Assembly (NCBI RefSeq): GCF_000427625.1
Contig: NZ_KE386569.1
Location: forward strand, 3,983,212 to 4,047,211
Direction: 5' to 3'
DNA length: 64,000 nucleotides
DNA from: Methylobacter luteus IMV-B-3098
GTDB taxonomy: Bacteria > Pseudomonadota > Gammaproteobacteria > Methylococcales > Methylomonadaceae
The notes under the pieces are model-generated. The model was given only the letters and a program-made list of their open reading frames with translations, searched no databases and had not been told where the DNA came from. This document shows, piece after piece, positions 27,801-35,955 of the stretch. A program made the translations under genes and the position numbers. Numbering within the stretch: position 1 is the stretch's first letter; every line of letters starts with the position of its first letter.

Positions 27801-28542
27801 TGGCAATGTGATTGATGCGTTCAAAAACGCCGGCGCCGGTGCCGTAAACTGAACTGTCCGGAGCAATGTCCGATAGGTAGGCATTCCAGTCGGAGGCGGA
27901 GGTCGTGATCCAGTCTTCGGAAAATTCATAATTGTAAATGCCGGCGAAATCCGTCGTTGCCGCGCCTAACAAAACCATGTCGGGATGTGCGCCGGCAAAA
28001 TCGCTGTCGGACTTGGGAAATGCTTCATAGTAGGCAATCAGTTTTGCCAACGCCGGCGCCAACTGGTTTTGGATAAGGTTGCGCAAGCTGTGTTTCAGCG
28101 GAATTTCGGTTGCCAGTTCTTCTTTCAACTGTTCCAGCTGTCTGGCGAGAGTGCCGATAATGCTGAACAGATAGCCCAGGCGTTGTTTTAATTCGGTTTC
28201 TTTTTCAGGCGCATCGTTGCTGAGATTATTTAAAAAGTCGAAAGAGGCTTTGACGTTGCTTTTGTAATAATCGACATCCTGTATCGCGGCAATCGCCAGT
28301 TGCACCGAAACATCGCGGCTAAAAAAAGGCGCCCAGTCGCCGGTCACGATGTTGTTGGCATCGTAAAATTTCAAATGCCCGGCATAAGCCTTTGCAAACA
28401 CCAGCGCGTGTTCAAGCCTTCTTTCATCGACCGGCACGTAAGCGGGATTCAGCGGTGCAGGAAAGCGCCGGTCCTGGCGGGTGCCTTCGTGAACCAGTTT
28501 CAAGGGATCGGTGTTTTGCTTGCAATTGCCGGAAGTCGCCAT
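24820..28542 (-). CDS. eCIS baseplate protein, first J-like (Afp11/Pvc11-like)
   Basis: About 1240 residues. An N-terminal LVHEGTRQDRRFPAPLNPAYVPVDER block, long coiled helices (about 90-170), a wide beta region, and a C-terminal J-like wedge domain (FYTRISERLRHKDRAIALWDYEHLLLEAFPQI, then PGHVTIVTVPNQ and DIKAFLQQRLSCFVKLHV) match the Afp11 group. This protein pairs with the next gene product to form baseplate wedges. The ATG at 28542 follows the gp25 stop by 2 nt; a TTG two codons upstream overlaps that stop. Confidence 0.85.
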   Translation of the reverse strand: MATSGNCKQNTDPLKLVHEGTRQDRRFPAPLNPAYVPVDERRLEHALVFAKAYAGHLKFYDANNIVTGDWAPFFSRDVSVQLAIAAIQDVDYYKSNVKASFDFLNNLSNDAPEKETELKQRLGYLFSIIGTLARQLEQLKEELATEIPLKHSLRNLIQNQLAPALAKLIAYYEAFPKSDSDFAGAHPDMVLLGAATTDFAGIYNYEFSEDWITTSASDWNAYLSDIAPDSSVYGTGAGVFERINHIATHNLFTSIFDQFLKVYVRTVIEAKQALRQTLTGRDDHEPHYALFLSFLQLFDHARAETNTLTARHLDFYYRQILRLKEKPAEPSHVHLLVELAKQAESHEIAADTLFKAGKDDSGVDVFFANDQTFIANRGKVTSLKTVYRHTNSLHDSLPYQGGRLFASPVANSDDGMGAKLTSADQSWQPFFNKLYSQGELTEIRMPEAEIGFAVVSYYLLLAEGVRTITLRFAIDMASALAANHKADVACFVSTEKGWFQAEVTEFAIPASGQLRLTIRLGGADPSVTPYSAKTHGYSFETDLPVLLLKLAHNDNSEFLYAELEAIRVQKVELDVSVSGLKTLAIANDFGPVDASKPFQPFGASPATHSSLVIGSREGFQKKLSSCTVNIGWQVAPAPYSGATVKIGVDFLQDGQWSTVKTLSFDIAETEFELLSGVASNVKPYVDKPDLSEQAMFNTASRHGYVRLKLSSDFGQSQYEEALNTYIDNVINKVTPNPKPTPPAGPFITELTLAYTATQTLLPGSGQQTDFDARPGRFFHLAPFGHAEQHPFLKTGATDPSLYLLPQFRHLNSAGGNGFDKKLPANHPVRHEAECYIGIADLRPPQNLALFFQIADGTADPVSVKPQPHIHWSYLRNNEWIGFPENTVQDGTSGLLNSGIITFSVPDDASSDNTLLPAGQHWLRASVAAESDAICRLQMVEAQGLTATFKNNGNDPAFPAQTLPAGTISKLETPNAAVKGISQPFPDFGGKGAEQPDAFYTRISERLRHKDRAIALWDYEHLLLEAFPQIYQAKCLNHTHYEPDEGSGIYRELAPGHVTIVTVPNQQFHNLRDPLRPYTSLGLLEDIKAFLQQRLSCFVKLHVKNPLFEEVGAHFKVRFHEGFDEAFHANKLDEAITRFLSPWAFPGGGSPTFGGKIFQSVLINFVEEQPYVDYVTDFKLSHTYTKLDGNGQKIEAVDLDVTEIEGSKAVSILVSARHHTIEVINPAQQTTVDSTCQCESV

Positions 28543-28544
28543 GA

Positions 28545-28997
28545 TCAAACGCCCTCGGGCAAAAGGTTGACGGTTGTGGCGAGATTAATGTCGGTTCCCT
28601 CCAGTTTGTAGTAGGGGTAGACAAAATTGAATCTCGAATTGGTGGCTTTCACCCGGTAAATGATGTCTATCAGCACCACGCCTTCCTGCTCCCGGCTGTC
28701 ATTGAGCTGCACTTTTTCCAGTTGAATGCGCGGTTCGTGATACAAAATGGCCGATTCGATCTTGTCGGTCATCAGTGTTTTCATACGCGTATCCAGATTT
28801 TCAAACAGCAATTCATCCAGATTGCAGCCGTATTGCGGCAGCATGATCCGCTCGCCCTGCCTCGTGCCGAGCAGTATTTCGAGGCTGGAGGCGATATCGG
28901 CTTCCTGTTCCAGCATCTCGACCCGGCCATTGCCGGGGTCGAAAGAGGGAGGGAAGGACCAGCCGCGGCCGAGAAAAGAACGATCCATATCAGCCAC
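28545..28997 (-). CDS. gp25/W-like baseplate wedge protein (Afp9/Pvc9-like)
   Basis: 150 residues with the gp25-family pattern: WSFPPSFDP at the start, EADIASSLEILLGTRQGERIMLPQYGCNLDELLFE in the middle and MKTLMTDKIESAILYHEPRI after it. The EXR-like loop is represented by GTRQGER. T4 gp25 homologues link the hub, wedges and first sheath ring in all contractile machines. The start overlaps the PAAR gene end by 8 nt and the stop is 2 nt from the next gene. Confidence 0.92.
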   Translation of the reverse strand: MADMDRSFLGRGWSFPPSFDPGNGRVEMLEQEADIASSLEILLGTRQGERIMLPQYGCNLDELLFENLDTRMKTLMTDKIESAILYHEPRIQLEKVQLNDSREQEGVVLIDIIYRVKATNSRFNFVYPYYKLEGTDINLATTVNLLPEGV

Positions 28998-29259
28998 CGA
29001 TTAACACAGTCAAGGCGCCGGGTGGCAGGATAGCTCCGCCGCCGGCGGTCAGGTCGGCGATCCTTGCCGCCGGAAGTCCGTTGATTTGGACGGTTGCCGA
29101 ACCTTTGATGATGGCATCGGCTCCGCAGCTATCGCCCATGCGCGCCGCCGGCAACCCTCCGATGAGCACATTGGGCGCGCCGGGCGGCAGGATCGGCATG
29201 GGAATACCGGAGGTCGCGGTGCTGGTGATTAGGTCGGTTACGCGTGCTGAAGGGGGCAT
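28990..29259 (-). CDS. PAAR-domain spike tip protein (Afp10/Pvc10-like)
   Basis: 89 residues, a bare PAAR domain. It starts MPPSARVTDLITS and has two GLPAAR motifs (ARMGDSCG and ARIADLTAGGG), with LPPGAPNVLIGG near residue 25 and LPPGALTVLIGG at the C-terminus, the internal symmetry typical of this family. PAAR proteins cap the VgrG spike with a conical, metal-binding point. There is no C-terminal toxin extension, so any effector must be carried elsewhere. It is 15 nt downstream of the spike gene. Confidence 0.92.
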   Translation of the reverse strand: MPPSARVTDLITSTATSGIPMPILPPGAPNVLIGGLPAARMGDSCGADAIIKGSATVQINGLPAARIADLTAGGGAILPPGALTVLIGG

Positions 29260-29274
29260 ATTTAACGCTCCAGG

Positions 29275-31047
29275 TTAGTTGATTTGAACGATGCCGCCCT
29301 GGATGACCGTAGTGGCACTGCCTTTCAGGGTGGTACTGGCGCCCGAAATTTCGGCGCTGCCGCTGCCTGATGCCTTGAACGCGGTTTGCGCTTTCAATTC
29401 GGTATTCATGCCTTCGATTTTTATATCCTTGGCGGCTTTCAGGATCAGGTCTTTAGCGCTTTCGATTTTGATACCGCTGTCATCCAGGATGATTTTGTTG
29501 CCATTCTGGTCTTCAAAGGTAATGCCCTTGTCTTCCTCGGAAAGCCGCAGCTTATTGCCGCCGGGCGTTTCCAGCGTGATAATTTTTTTTTCATCATCAA
29601 ACGTGAATTTCATTTTTTCACGGCTGACATAGCCTTTGAGGTGATTGTCATCCTTGGCGGGTTCCGGCACGGGCTTGGCGCTGCTATGGCACATGCCCAG
29701 GACAACCGGGTAGCGGGGATCGTCATGCAGAAAGCCGACGATCACTTCATCACCGATTTCAGGGCGGAAAAACGTGCCGCGTTCCTTGCCGGCATCCAGT
29801 GTCGCGACGCGCGCCCAGATGCCTTCCTCAGCGGTGCTTATCATGGGCAGCCGCACCTTGATGCGATCTTCGCCCTCGGGGTCATTTTCCAGGATAGTCA
29901 CGATGCCCATTTGCAAACCGCTGATGGCCGGCAGCAGTCCCGCCGCCGGCAGTGGGCGCAGATTATAGGTTTCGGCGAATAATTCGGTATTCAGGCCCAA
30001 CTGGACATCGGTTTCCCAATTGCCTTTGGCGAAGCTGTGGCGGACACCGGATACATACAGTTTGCCTTCGAAGCGTTCGCCGATCCCGGTCACTTGAATG
30101 ATCCTGTCCGGCATGACGCCGGCGAAGCCCTGAAATTTTGCCCGGCCCCTCACTTTGGCCAGCCGCTCTCTCAGCAACCGGCCGTCGGCCCAGGCCTGTA
30201 ATTCGGGCTGGCTCAGTTTGCCGCCGTGCCTGATGGTATGGGCGTCGCTGCCGATCACATCGGCGAGATCGGCGGGTTCAAGATTGCCGCCGCCGGTTAT
30301 GGCGGGTTCCCTGGCCTCCGCAGTCAGCAGTTCCTGATCGCTTGCGTTCCAGCTCTGGGCAGTGATGCCCTTGCTTTGCCAGCGGGCATCGATTTCAGCA
30401 TCGAGTTCCAGAAGCGTAGCCCCGTACTGAACATTCAATATCGATTGCTCGGAAGCAGCAGGCGGCGCTACAGTAACTTTGCCGTCTTCAACCTTTACGA
30501 TCAAACCGTTGGCCTCGGCGCGGCACAACAGAAAATCCCAGTCACTGGCGTCATACTGCACCACTTCCTTCAGTTCCACCTGAGTGGCGGTAATGTCTTT
30601 CTGCAAACCGTAAGGGCCGATAATGTCCTCCATGATGTCGCTGTCCTTCTTGTCGGCATAATAGCGACTATTGACGCCGTGGGTCATTTTTACCGATTCA
30701 TCGCGGCATTCCACAATCAGCTGCGTACCGTTTTTGCGGATTTTGATGCTGTGTTTGACAATAATGCCTTTAAATACCGAATCATTCTGCGAGCGGTAAC
30801 CGAGCTGGATTTCAATTTTTTTACCCGGAATAAAATGATCGGTATTGCTCGCTTTAAACGTCGCCTTGGATGCTTCGCCATCCTGTAAATAGATCGTGGC
30901 GGTGGGAATCCTGTTTAATTCCCGGCTCACATAAATCGACAGCACATGGTATCCGCCGGAGATCTGCGCGCCTTCGATGAGTATGGCAGCGGTACAGACA
31001 TCTGGTGTTGCCGGGGTTGGGATGGTTGATTCGTTGTTCACGGTCAT
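29275..31047 (-). CDS. VgrG/gp27-gp5-like spike protein (Afp8/Pvc8-like)
   Basis: 590 residues. The N-terminal gp27-like hub domains (about 20-370, with ISGGYHVLSIYVSRELNRIPTA and a GYRSQNDSVFKGIIVKHSI block) are followed by a gp5 OB-fold (EGIWARVATLDAGKERGTFFRPEIGDEVIVGFLHDDPRYPVVLG, about 405-465) and a C-terminal beta-helix with repeated short units (ITFEDQNGNKIILDDSGIKIESAKDL and SGSAEISGASTTLKGSATT). This trimer forms the piercing spike under the tube. There is no fused effector. It belongs to the Vgr class of eCIS rather than a T6SS locus. Confidence 0.93.
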   Translation of the reverse strand: MTVNNESTIPTPATPDVCTAAILIEGAQISGGYHVLSIYVSRELNRIPTATIYLQDGEASKATFKASNTDHFIPGKKIEIQLGYRSQNDSVFKGIIVKHSIKIRKNGTQLIVECRDESVKMTHGVNSRYYADKKDSDIMEDIIGPYGLQKDITATQVELKEVVQYDASDWDFLLCRAEANGLIVKVEDGKVTVAPPAASEQSILNVQYGATLLELDAEIDARWQSKGITAQSWNASDQELLTAEAREPAITGGGNLEPADLADVIGSDAHTIRHGGKLSQPELQAWADGRLLRERLAKVRGRAKFQGFAGVMPDRIIQVTGIGERFEGKLYVSGVRHSFAKGNWETDVQLGLNTELFAETYNLRPLPAAGLLPAISGLQMGIVTILENDPEGEDRIKVRLPMISTAEEGIWARVATLDAGKERGTFFRPEIGDEVIVGFLHDDPRYPVVLGMCHSSAKPVPEPAKDDNHLKGYVSREKMKFTFDDEKKIITLETPGGNKLRLSEEDKGITFEDQNGNKIILDDSGIKIESAKDLILKAAKDIKIEGMNTELKAQTAFKASGSGSAEISGASTTLKGSATTVIQGGIVQIN

Positions 31048-31060
31048 TCAGAGGGCTTGG

Positions 31061-31744
31061 CTAACGTAGCGGTGGAAACACCAGATCGGTTCCCGGAGTC
31101 AGGAATCGAAAATTACCGAGGCCATTGGCTTCCGCTACCTGGAGATAATATTTGGGGTCCCCGTAAATCCGGTAACACATCAGCGGCAGAGTATCGCCGG
31201 CCTTGACTTTGCGGACGTGGGTCAGATCGGGCGAGCTTTTATCTTCCTGTAAAGCGCGTTTCTTCTCTTCAATACTGCCTTTAAACCTGACCTTGGCAAC
31301 GGCGCGTATCGGTTGGCCGTTGGGGTTGAACAGTTTGTAATTAATGTTGAGTTCGACAGCCCGGCCTTTGAAAATCAGATTCCCCCAAACCAGTTTCAAA
31401 TGATAAGGCTCGTGAGATGAGCCCTGATAGCCCGTCAGCATCTGCCGGAAATGGTTGACATCATCGAATACGCCGTCGGGATTGGGCTTGCCGTCGATGA
31501 TGCCGGTATTGTCGAACAGGAACTCAAAGGAGAGTTCTTCAGGCATCGTATATTCGAATTTTGCCTGCGCCGAACTGGTGCCCTGACCCTGTCCGTCAGC
31601 CGTTTTGACCTTATAGTCCAGCGTGTAGGTTTCCGGGTTGATCAGAGCTTCAAACTTGTCCCTGGCTTCGAGCTGGCCGCCGTTTTCGGCGTCTTCGGAC
31701 GTTTCGAAGGCCAGGATGAGCATCTTTTCCAGTTTACCAGTCAT
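31061..31744 (-). CDS. LysM-containing CIS tube/hub protein (Afp7/Pvc7-like)
   Basis: 227 residues. The first ~150 (KFEALINPETYTLDY, then MPEELSFEFLFDNTGIIDG) match the contractile-injection-system tube N-terminal family. The C-terminus has a LysM domain (VKAGDTLPLMCYRIYGDPKYYLQVAEANGL...LTPGTDLVFPP, about 178-226), as in T4 gp53/Afp7 hub-cap proteins that connect tube and spike. The start shares a TGATG junction with the DUF5908 gene. Confidence 0.9.
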   Translation of the reverse strand: MTGKLEKMLILAFETSEDAENGGQLEARDKFEALINPETYTLDYKVKTADGQGQGTSSAQAKFEYTMPEELSFEFLFDNTGIIDGKPNPDGVFDDVNHFRQMLTGYQGSSHEPYHLKLVWGNLIFKGRAVELNINYKLFNPNGQPIRAVAKVRFKGSIEEKKRALQEDKSSPDLTHVRKVKAGDTLPLMCYRIYGDPKYYLQVAEANGLGNFRFLTPGTDLVFPPLR

Positions 31745-31932
31745 CAGCGTTCCTGTTTATTTTGCAATATTTGCAGTACCTGCTCGACACACTCGGCGAT
31801 GATGGCTTCCTTGTCGTCATCCCTGTCGCCGTCGTGCGCATTTTTACCGCCGCCTTGTTTTGCGATGGGCGTCTGGCCCGGCGAAGCATCGACCACGACG
31901 TGGATATGCAGCTCTTTTATCTCAATGGGCAT
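31744..31932 (-). CDS. DUF5908 small eCIS protein (Afp6/Pvc6-like)
   Basis: 62 residues, MPIEIKELHIHVVV start with a conserved beta strand, a poly-acidic middle (DGDRDDDKEAI) and a helical end (ECVEQVLQILQ). This is the DUF5908 pattern found between the second tube and LysM genes in eCIS operons. The role is unknown; its fixed position suggests a structural or assembly factor. TGATG junction with the LysM gene. Confidence 0.8.
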   Translation of the reverse strand: MPIEIKELHIHVVVDASPGQTPIAKQGGGKNAHDGDRDDDKEAIIAECVEQVLQILQNKQER

Positions 31933-31966
31933 TGTCCGTTACCAGTTTGTCAACCATGGCCGTTCT

Positions 31967-32404
31967 CTACTGAATACTGAAATAGCGGTAAGTCAATTCC
32001 AGCGTTTCAATGACGATTGCGCTTTCATTGGCATTCAAGTCGCTGACCAGCCATTTTTTCGGCACGGCATGAGAGATTTTCCAGGTCCTGAGCGGTTCGC
32101 TTTTCTCGTTCATCAAAATCACGTTGATATCCGCCGGCTTGAAGGCGCGGTCGCGGAAGGCGTCAAGAAACCACTTCAGCACGGCCGAGTCCGTCAACAT
32201 GCCGCGCTTTAGCACCAGGTCGGCATATTTGGTGCGTACCGGCAGCTTGTGTTCAAAGCGGTTTTCTCCGCCTTCCTTGAAATTTTCATAATCGTATTCC
32301 ACCGACAAGCCCGACACCGACTGAAAGCGCACGTCGTTTTTGTCCTGACTGATGCCGAATTCCACTTTGTAATAAAATCCCAGCGGCGGATAGTAATCAA
32401 TCAT
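31967..32404 (-). CDS. Inner tube protein, second copy (Afp5-like, gp19 family)
   Basis: 145 residues. The phage T4 gp19/Hcp-type tube fold is recognised from PLGFYYKVEF at the start, a GLSVEYDYENFKEGGEN loop, LPVRTKYADLVLKRGM and the C-terminal ESAIVIETLELTYRYFSI. In Afp/PVC the Afp5 type makes the adaptor ring between spike and main tube. The order relative to the DUF5908 and LysM genes supports this. It lies 12 nt after the first tube gene; the two are paralogues of similar length. Confidence 0.9.
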   Translation of the reverse strand: MIDYYPPLGFYYKVEFGISQDKNDVRFQSVSGLSVEYDYENFKEGGENRFEHKLPVRTKYADLVLKRGMLTDSAVLKWFLDAFRDRAFKPADINVILMNEKSEPLRTWKISHAVPKKWLVSDLNANESAIVIETLELTYRYFSIQ

Positions 32405-32416
32405 CAGCCGAATCCG

Positions 32417-32854
32417 TCAGACTTTCATCAGTTTCAGGCCTTCATGCGCCACTTCAATGCTTTCCACGGCGATTTCGTTGGCGTCCGACTTAAGATCGGG
32501 CGCGGTAACCTTGACTGGAAAGCAGCGGGTGGCCGACCATGCGGCGACCGGTACATGTTTCTCGTTAAGCAGGCGAATAGTCAGGTCGCGCCGGCCGTTG
32601 ACGCGCTCGTTGGCGATGTCTTCCAGCCAGGTGTTATAGTCAAAATCGCCTTCGAATTTACCTCGTTTCAAGGTGATATTGCTGTTCTTGACCATGCCCG
32701 GCATGCTGATTTTATTAAAATCCTTACTGTCGCTGTGCCGGTATTCGATTTTTTCTCTTTCCATGACCAGGCCGGTTACTTCAGTGAAGCTTATTTTTGC
32801 GCCGCCCCAGTCGACCTGGAAATGGAATCGGGGAATTGGATATTCTTGTGCCAT
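32417..32854 (-). CDS. Inner tube protein, main copy (Afp1-like, gp19 family)
   Basis: 145 residues, MAQEYPIPRFHFQVDWGG start, FTEVTGLVMEREKIEYRHSD loop, KISMPGMVKNSNITLKRGKFEGD, and ESIEVAHEGLKLMKV end. This is the classic eCIS main tube protein that polymerises as hexameric rings inside the sheath and forms the lumen for cargo. It is 47 nt downstream of the sheath gene, enough for a separate ribosome binding site. Confidence 0.92.
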   Translation of the reverse strand: MAQEYPIPRFHFQVDWGGAKISFTEVTGLVMEREKIEYRHSDSKDFNKISMPGMVKNSNITLKRGKFEGDFDYNTWLEDIANERVNGRRDLTIRLLNEKHVPVAAWSATRCFPVKVTAPDLKSDANEIAVESIEVAHEGLKLMKV

Positions 32855-32901
32855 GATATTTATCCTTGGTTGTTAAATAGAGATCGTTCCAGTGCAGTTG
32901 C

Positions 32902-34905
32902 TCAGGATTCCGCCATTTTGTGCGAAAACTTGAGGATGATGAACTCGGCGGGACGAACGACCGCCAGGCCGATTTCGATAATCATGCGGCCTTCAAGAAT
33001 GTCCAGTGGCGTCATGGTCTTGCCCAGCCCTACAGCGACATAAAACGCATGTTCCGGTTTGATGCCCTGTAATGCGCCCTGGCGCCAGAGCACGGTCAGA
33101 AAGTTCTCGATCATGGCCTGCACGCGCACCCAGGTGTTGGCATCGTTAGGCTCGAACACGAAATGCTCGGTCGCTTTCTTGATCGATTCTTCCGCAAAGT
33201 TGAAAAAGCGCCGGACGCTGACGTAGCGCCATTCATTGTCGTTGCCGGCGAGGGTGCGCGCCCCCCAGACCAGGATGCCTTTGCCGACGAAAGAGCGAAT
33301 GATATTGATGGATTTGCCCGCGTTGACATCGACGTTATAAGACTCTTGCTCTTCATGCGAAATTTTCACTGCCGGGGCGATCACTGAGTTCAGACTGACA
33401 TTGGCGGGCGCTTTCCACACCCCCCGATCCCGGTCTGTCGCGGCATATATCCCGGCAATCGCGCCCGACGGCGGAAGCACATTGAGGGCGTCGGCTGCTT
33501 TCGTCACCAGATCCTTATATAAGCCAAAAGCAGCCAGTAACGCGTCGTTCAGTGTTTTTTCGTAGTTGCTTTGCGTTGACTCCAGGAAGCGGAAAAAGGC
33601 AATGGCTTCATTGGCGGCGGATAGTGCCGGGACTATTGCCACCACACTTCTTTGTTTGGCTGTTGTGGCGGAAGCGTATGCGCTGGTAACTTCAGCCGGG
33701 GGCGCCGGGGGAGGCGTCAGCAGCGTGGCTCCATCAGTAAAGCCCAAAAATCCGGCCACGGCATCCAGATCCGCGCCGGACTTTACCAGTTCAATTTTGT
33801 CAGCAGCGCCCAATCCGTTTAAAAATTTATGGTGGTTCGCCAGCGTTGCGAGCGCAGTTTTCATATTGGAATTGGCGATATATTTATCGATATCGTCTTT
33901 CAGCTTGAAACGATTGTTAGCCGCAACCGGCGCAGCGTCATAGCGCAATTTTATTTCCTTGACAATGCTGACCATGTAGCTCGTTATCGGCTGCAATGCC
34001 GCTTGCATCTGCGCCGACGTCGCCGCTGGAGCAGTGGCGTTAAAAGTATCGAGCAACCCTTTTAAGCGGTCTTCCAGCGTTTTATCCGCGCCGCCGGAGA
34101 GTATATTTTTCTTCGTCAGAGCCTCTTTCACAAAATCTTCCACATTGATCAGATCCGCAATCAGACTCTGTAAGTCCGCATCTGCCGTCAGGCTGCTCAA
34201 CTGGACAGGCGTCCCTACACCGTCCCGCTGTAGATTGACATTGCGGCGCAGAAGGGTGCGCGGCAGATTTGCCCTGATCCATGGGCCATAAGCGGCACCG
34301 TATTTCAGGTAGTTAATGCCGATCTTGTCCCTGAACTCGGCCACGGAATCCTCGAATGCCGTATTATCAACTGTCTTTTTCAGATCGCAGATAGTTACAC
34401 GGTCCATCAGCTTTTTGCAGTGTGTCAGGGCTTTTTTCTGAAATTCATAAGGCCCGCTCGCGTCCGAGGCTACATCCGGCGAAAGGATGATCGTCGGCTC
34501 GTCTTCCTGCTCCAGCAGGTCGATAGCCGCTTCAAGGGTGGCGGAAGATAGGCTGTCGGTGTAAGAGCCGACCGAAACAATGTAACAGTTGCCGCCGCCA
34601 TTGGCATAAAACAGACGGAGGCTGTCATACAAATATAGCTCTGCCTCAGCTTCGGCTCGTACAAACTGGTTATTGGTATCCAAAAAAAGCGTTACATCCT
34701 GCGAAGGAGCCCCGCCAAAAAGCAGTTCATATTCCGCAATGGACTCAATTTTCGTGGGCTTGTTAAAAAGGGACTCGCCGCTGCGGCTGGCTCTCTCGGT
34801 ATAGCCGATAAACGCCGGAATTGCCGTTTCTACAGGTGCAATGGAAGGCGGAAACTGGGGGATTTCTTCGATGTAAACGCCGGGGGTCTTGTACATTGTT
34901 GCCAT
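32902..34905 (-). CDS. Contractile sheath protein with large insertion (Afp2/3-like)
   Basis: 667 residues from MATMYKTPGVYIEEIPQFPPSIAPVETAIPAFIGYTE, the standard sheath start. The conserved C-terminal sheath core begins near residue 460 (GAIAGIYAATDRDRGVWKAPAN) and runs through GKGILVWGARTL, RRFFNFAEESIKKATEHFVFEPN and PAEFIILKFSHK. Between them lies an Ala-rich, mostly helical insertion of about 230 residues that is absent from short sheaths. It is the only sheath gene here, whereas Afp/PVC have three. The ATG at 34905 has AAGGTG about 7 nt upstream; an in-frame GTG three codons earlier is less likely. Confidence 0.92.
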   Translation of the reverse strand: MATMYKTPGVYIEEIPQFPPSIAPVETAIPAFIGYTERASRSGESLFNKPTKIESIAEYELLFGGAPSQDVTLFLDTNNQFVRAEAEAELYLYDSLRLFYANGGGNCYIVSVGSYTDSLSSATLEAAIDLLEQEDEPTIILSPDVASDASGPYEFQKKALTHCKKLMDRVTICDLKKTVDNTAFEDSVAEFRDKIGINYLKYGAAYGPWIRANLPRTLLRRNVNLQRDGVGTPVQLSSLTADADLQSLIADLINVEDFVKEALTKKNILSGGADKTLEDRLKGLLDTFNATAPAATSAQMQAALQPITSYMVSIVKEIKLRYDAAPVAANNRFKLKDDIDKYIANSNMKTALATLANHHKFLNGLGAADKIELVKSGADLDAVAGFLGFTDGATLLTPPPAPPAEVTSAYASATTAKQRSVVAIVPALSAANEAIAFFRFLESTQSNYEKTLNDALLAAFGLYKDLVTKAADALNVLPPSGAIAGIYAATDRDRGVWKAPANVSLNSVIAPAVKISHEEQESYNVDVNAGKSINIIRSFVGKGILVWGARTLAGNDNEWRYVSVRRFFNFAEESIKKATEHFVFEPNDANTWVRVQAMIENFLTVLWRQGALQGIKPEHAFYVAVGLGKTMTPLDILEGRMIIEIGLAVVRPAEFIILKFSHKMAES

Positions 34906-34938
34906 GCTTTTCACCTTGGTATTTTGACAATGAGGGTG

Positions 34939-35955
34939 TTATATGAAAATTTCCGAAAGAAGCCGGGTAATTTTTGTGCCACTTTTTTCCGCTTTAACCA
35001 AACCTTCCGACGGTTTTTGTTTTGGGCCTGCGTTGCCAAAATAGGTTAACGGGAGCGGATCGGGTTCCGTGGAATTCACAGTTCTCGTATTCTTGTTGAT
35101 GTATCGCCAGAAGGTTGAACGGTTTTTGAAGCGGACCTGGAAAATCGGGTGATGTTCTTTGGCGATACCGTTATCGTCAATAAAGCTGAAGTCGTTGTCA
35201 TCGGCCCTGATCGGCGATAAGCGAATCAGGGCGAAAACATCGTCTGGTATATCACTCGTCAACAGGAGCCCGCGTTCAGGTGCCTCAACAAGACCGGGAG
35301 GCGGTACGATGGCTGGTACGTCATCCTGATGAACGAATACAGGCAAAACGGTTGCGTCCGCGTTTAACTGCTGCGAAATCGGATCGGTTACGTCGCTGTC
35401 GCTAGTCAACTGCACCAGCCCGCCATCTGACAGAACCAGGTATTCGACCTTGTCAGCCTCGTTGCCTGCGGAATAGGGACTCGATAAGAACAGTGTCTTA
35501 TTGCTGCCTGCATCGCGCGAAGCGCCTGTCAGGTTGGAAAGAACGAAAATATTTGTTTTATAGCGATAGGTTTTATCTTCAGCTTGATGATAAAACGCAT
35601 CTATTTTCCGAGGCGGCAGCGTCAAGGCGGTATAGTTGAAAAAATCGGCATGGGTTACCGTAACGATAAATTCGAACAGCGTATCGGTGGGAATGACCTG
35701 AAGGCCGGGCACCATTACTATCAAGCCCAGCGCCGTATCTTTATAGACACAATTCAGAGCTTGCAGCGCTTTTGCGGTAGCCGCGGTTGGCGCTACTGTG
35801 AGAAAGGGTCGCCTGTCATAGGTCTGCAGTCGTTTGCTCTTTCGGGGCTGGTCACTTATCAGGTCAAATACGGTAGCGCCGTCATCCAGCCAGTAATGGT
35901 GCAGCAGGCGTACCTCAAAAAGAGGCCGATACCGGTTGCCGATACGTTCAGTCAT
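34939..35955 (-). CDS. Unrecognised eCIS-locus protein between cap and sheath genes
   Basis: About 338 residues from MTERIGNRYRPLFEVRLLHHYWLDDG. I do not recognise the family by name. Visible features: a conserved-looking RLLHHYWLDDGATVFDL start, a beta-rich body (TLFEFIVTVTHADFFNYTAL), and a C-terminal VRFKNRSTFWRYINKNT...PLTYFGNAGPKQKPSEG stretch before a helix. No signal peptide. The start overlaps the cap gene by 8 nt, so the two are translationally coupled. Position suggests a second cap or sheath-terminator component, as some marine eCIS have cap adaptors; this is inference only. Confidence 0.7.
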   Translation of the reverse strand: MTERIGNRYRPLFEVRLLHHYWLDDGATVFDLISDQPRKSKRLQTYDRRPFLTVAPTAATAKALQALNCVYKDTALGLIVMVPGLQVIPTDTLFEFIVTVTHADFFNYTALTLPPRKIDAFYHQAEDKTYRYKTNIFVLSNLTGASRDAGSNKTLFLSSPYSAGNEADKVEYLVLSDGGLVQLTSDSDVTDPISQQLNADATVLPVFVHQDDVPAIVPPPGLVEAPERGLLLTSDIPDDVFALIRLSPIRADDNDFSFIDDNGIAKEHHPIFQVRFKNRSTFWRYINKNTRTVNSTEPDPLPLTYFGNAGPKQKPSEGLVKAEKSGTKITRLLSEIFI

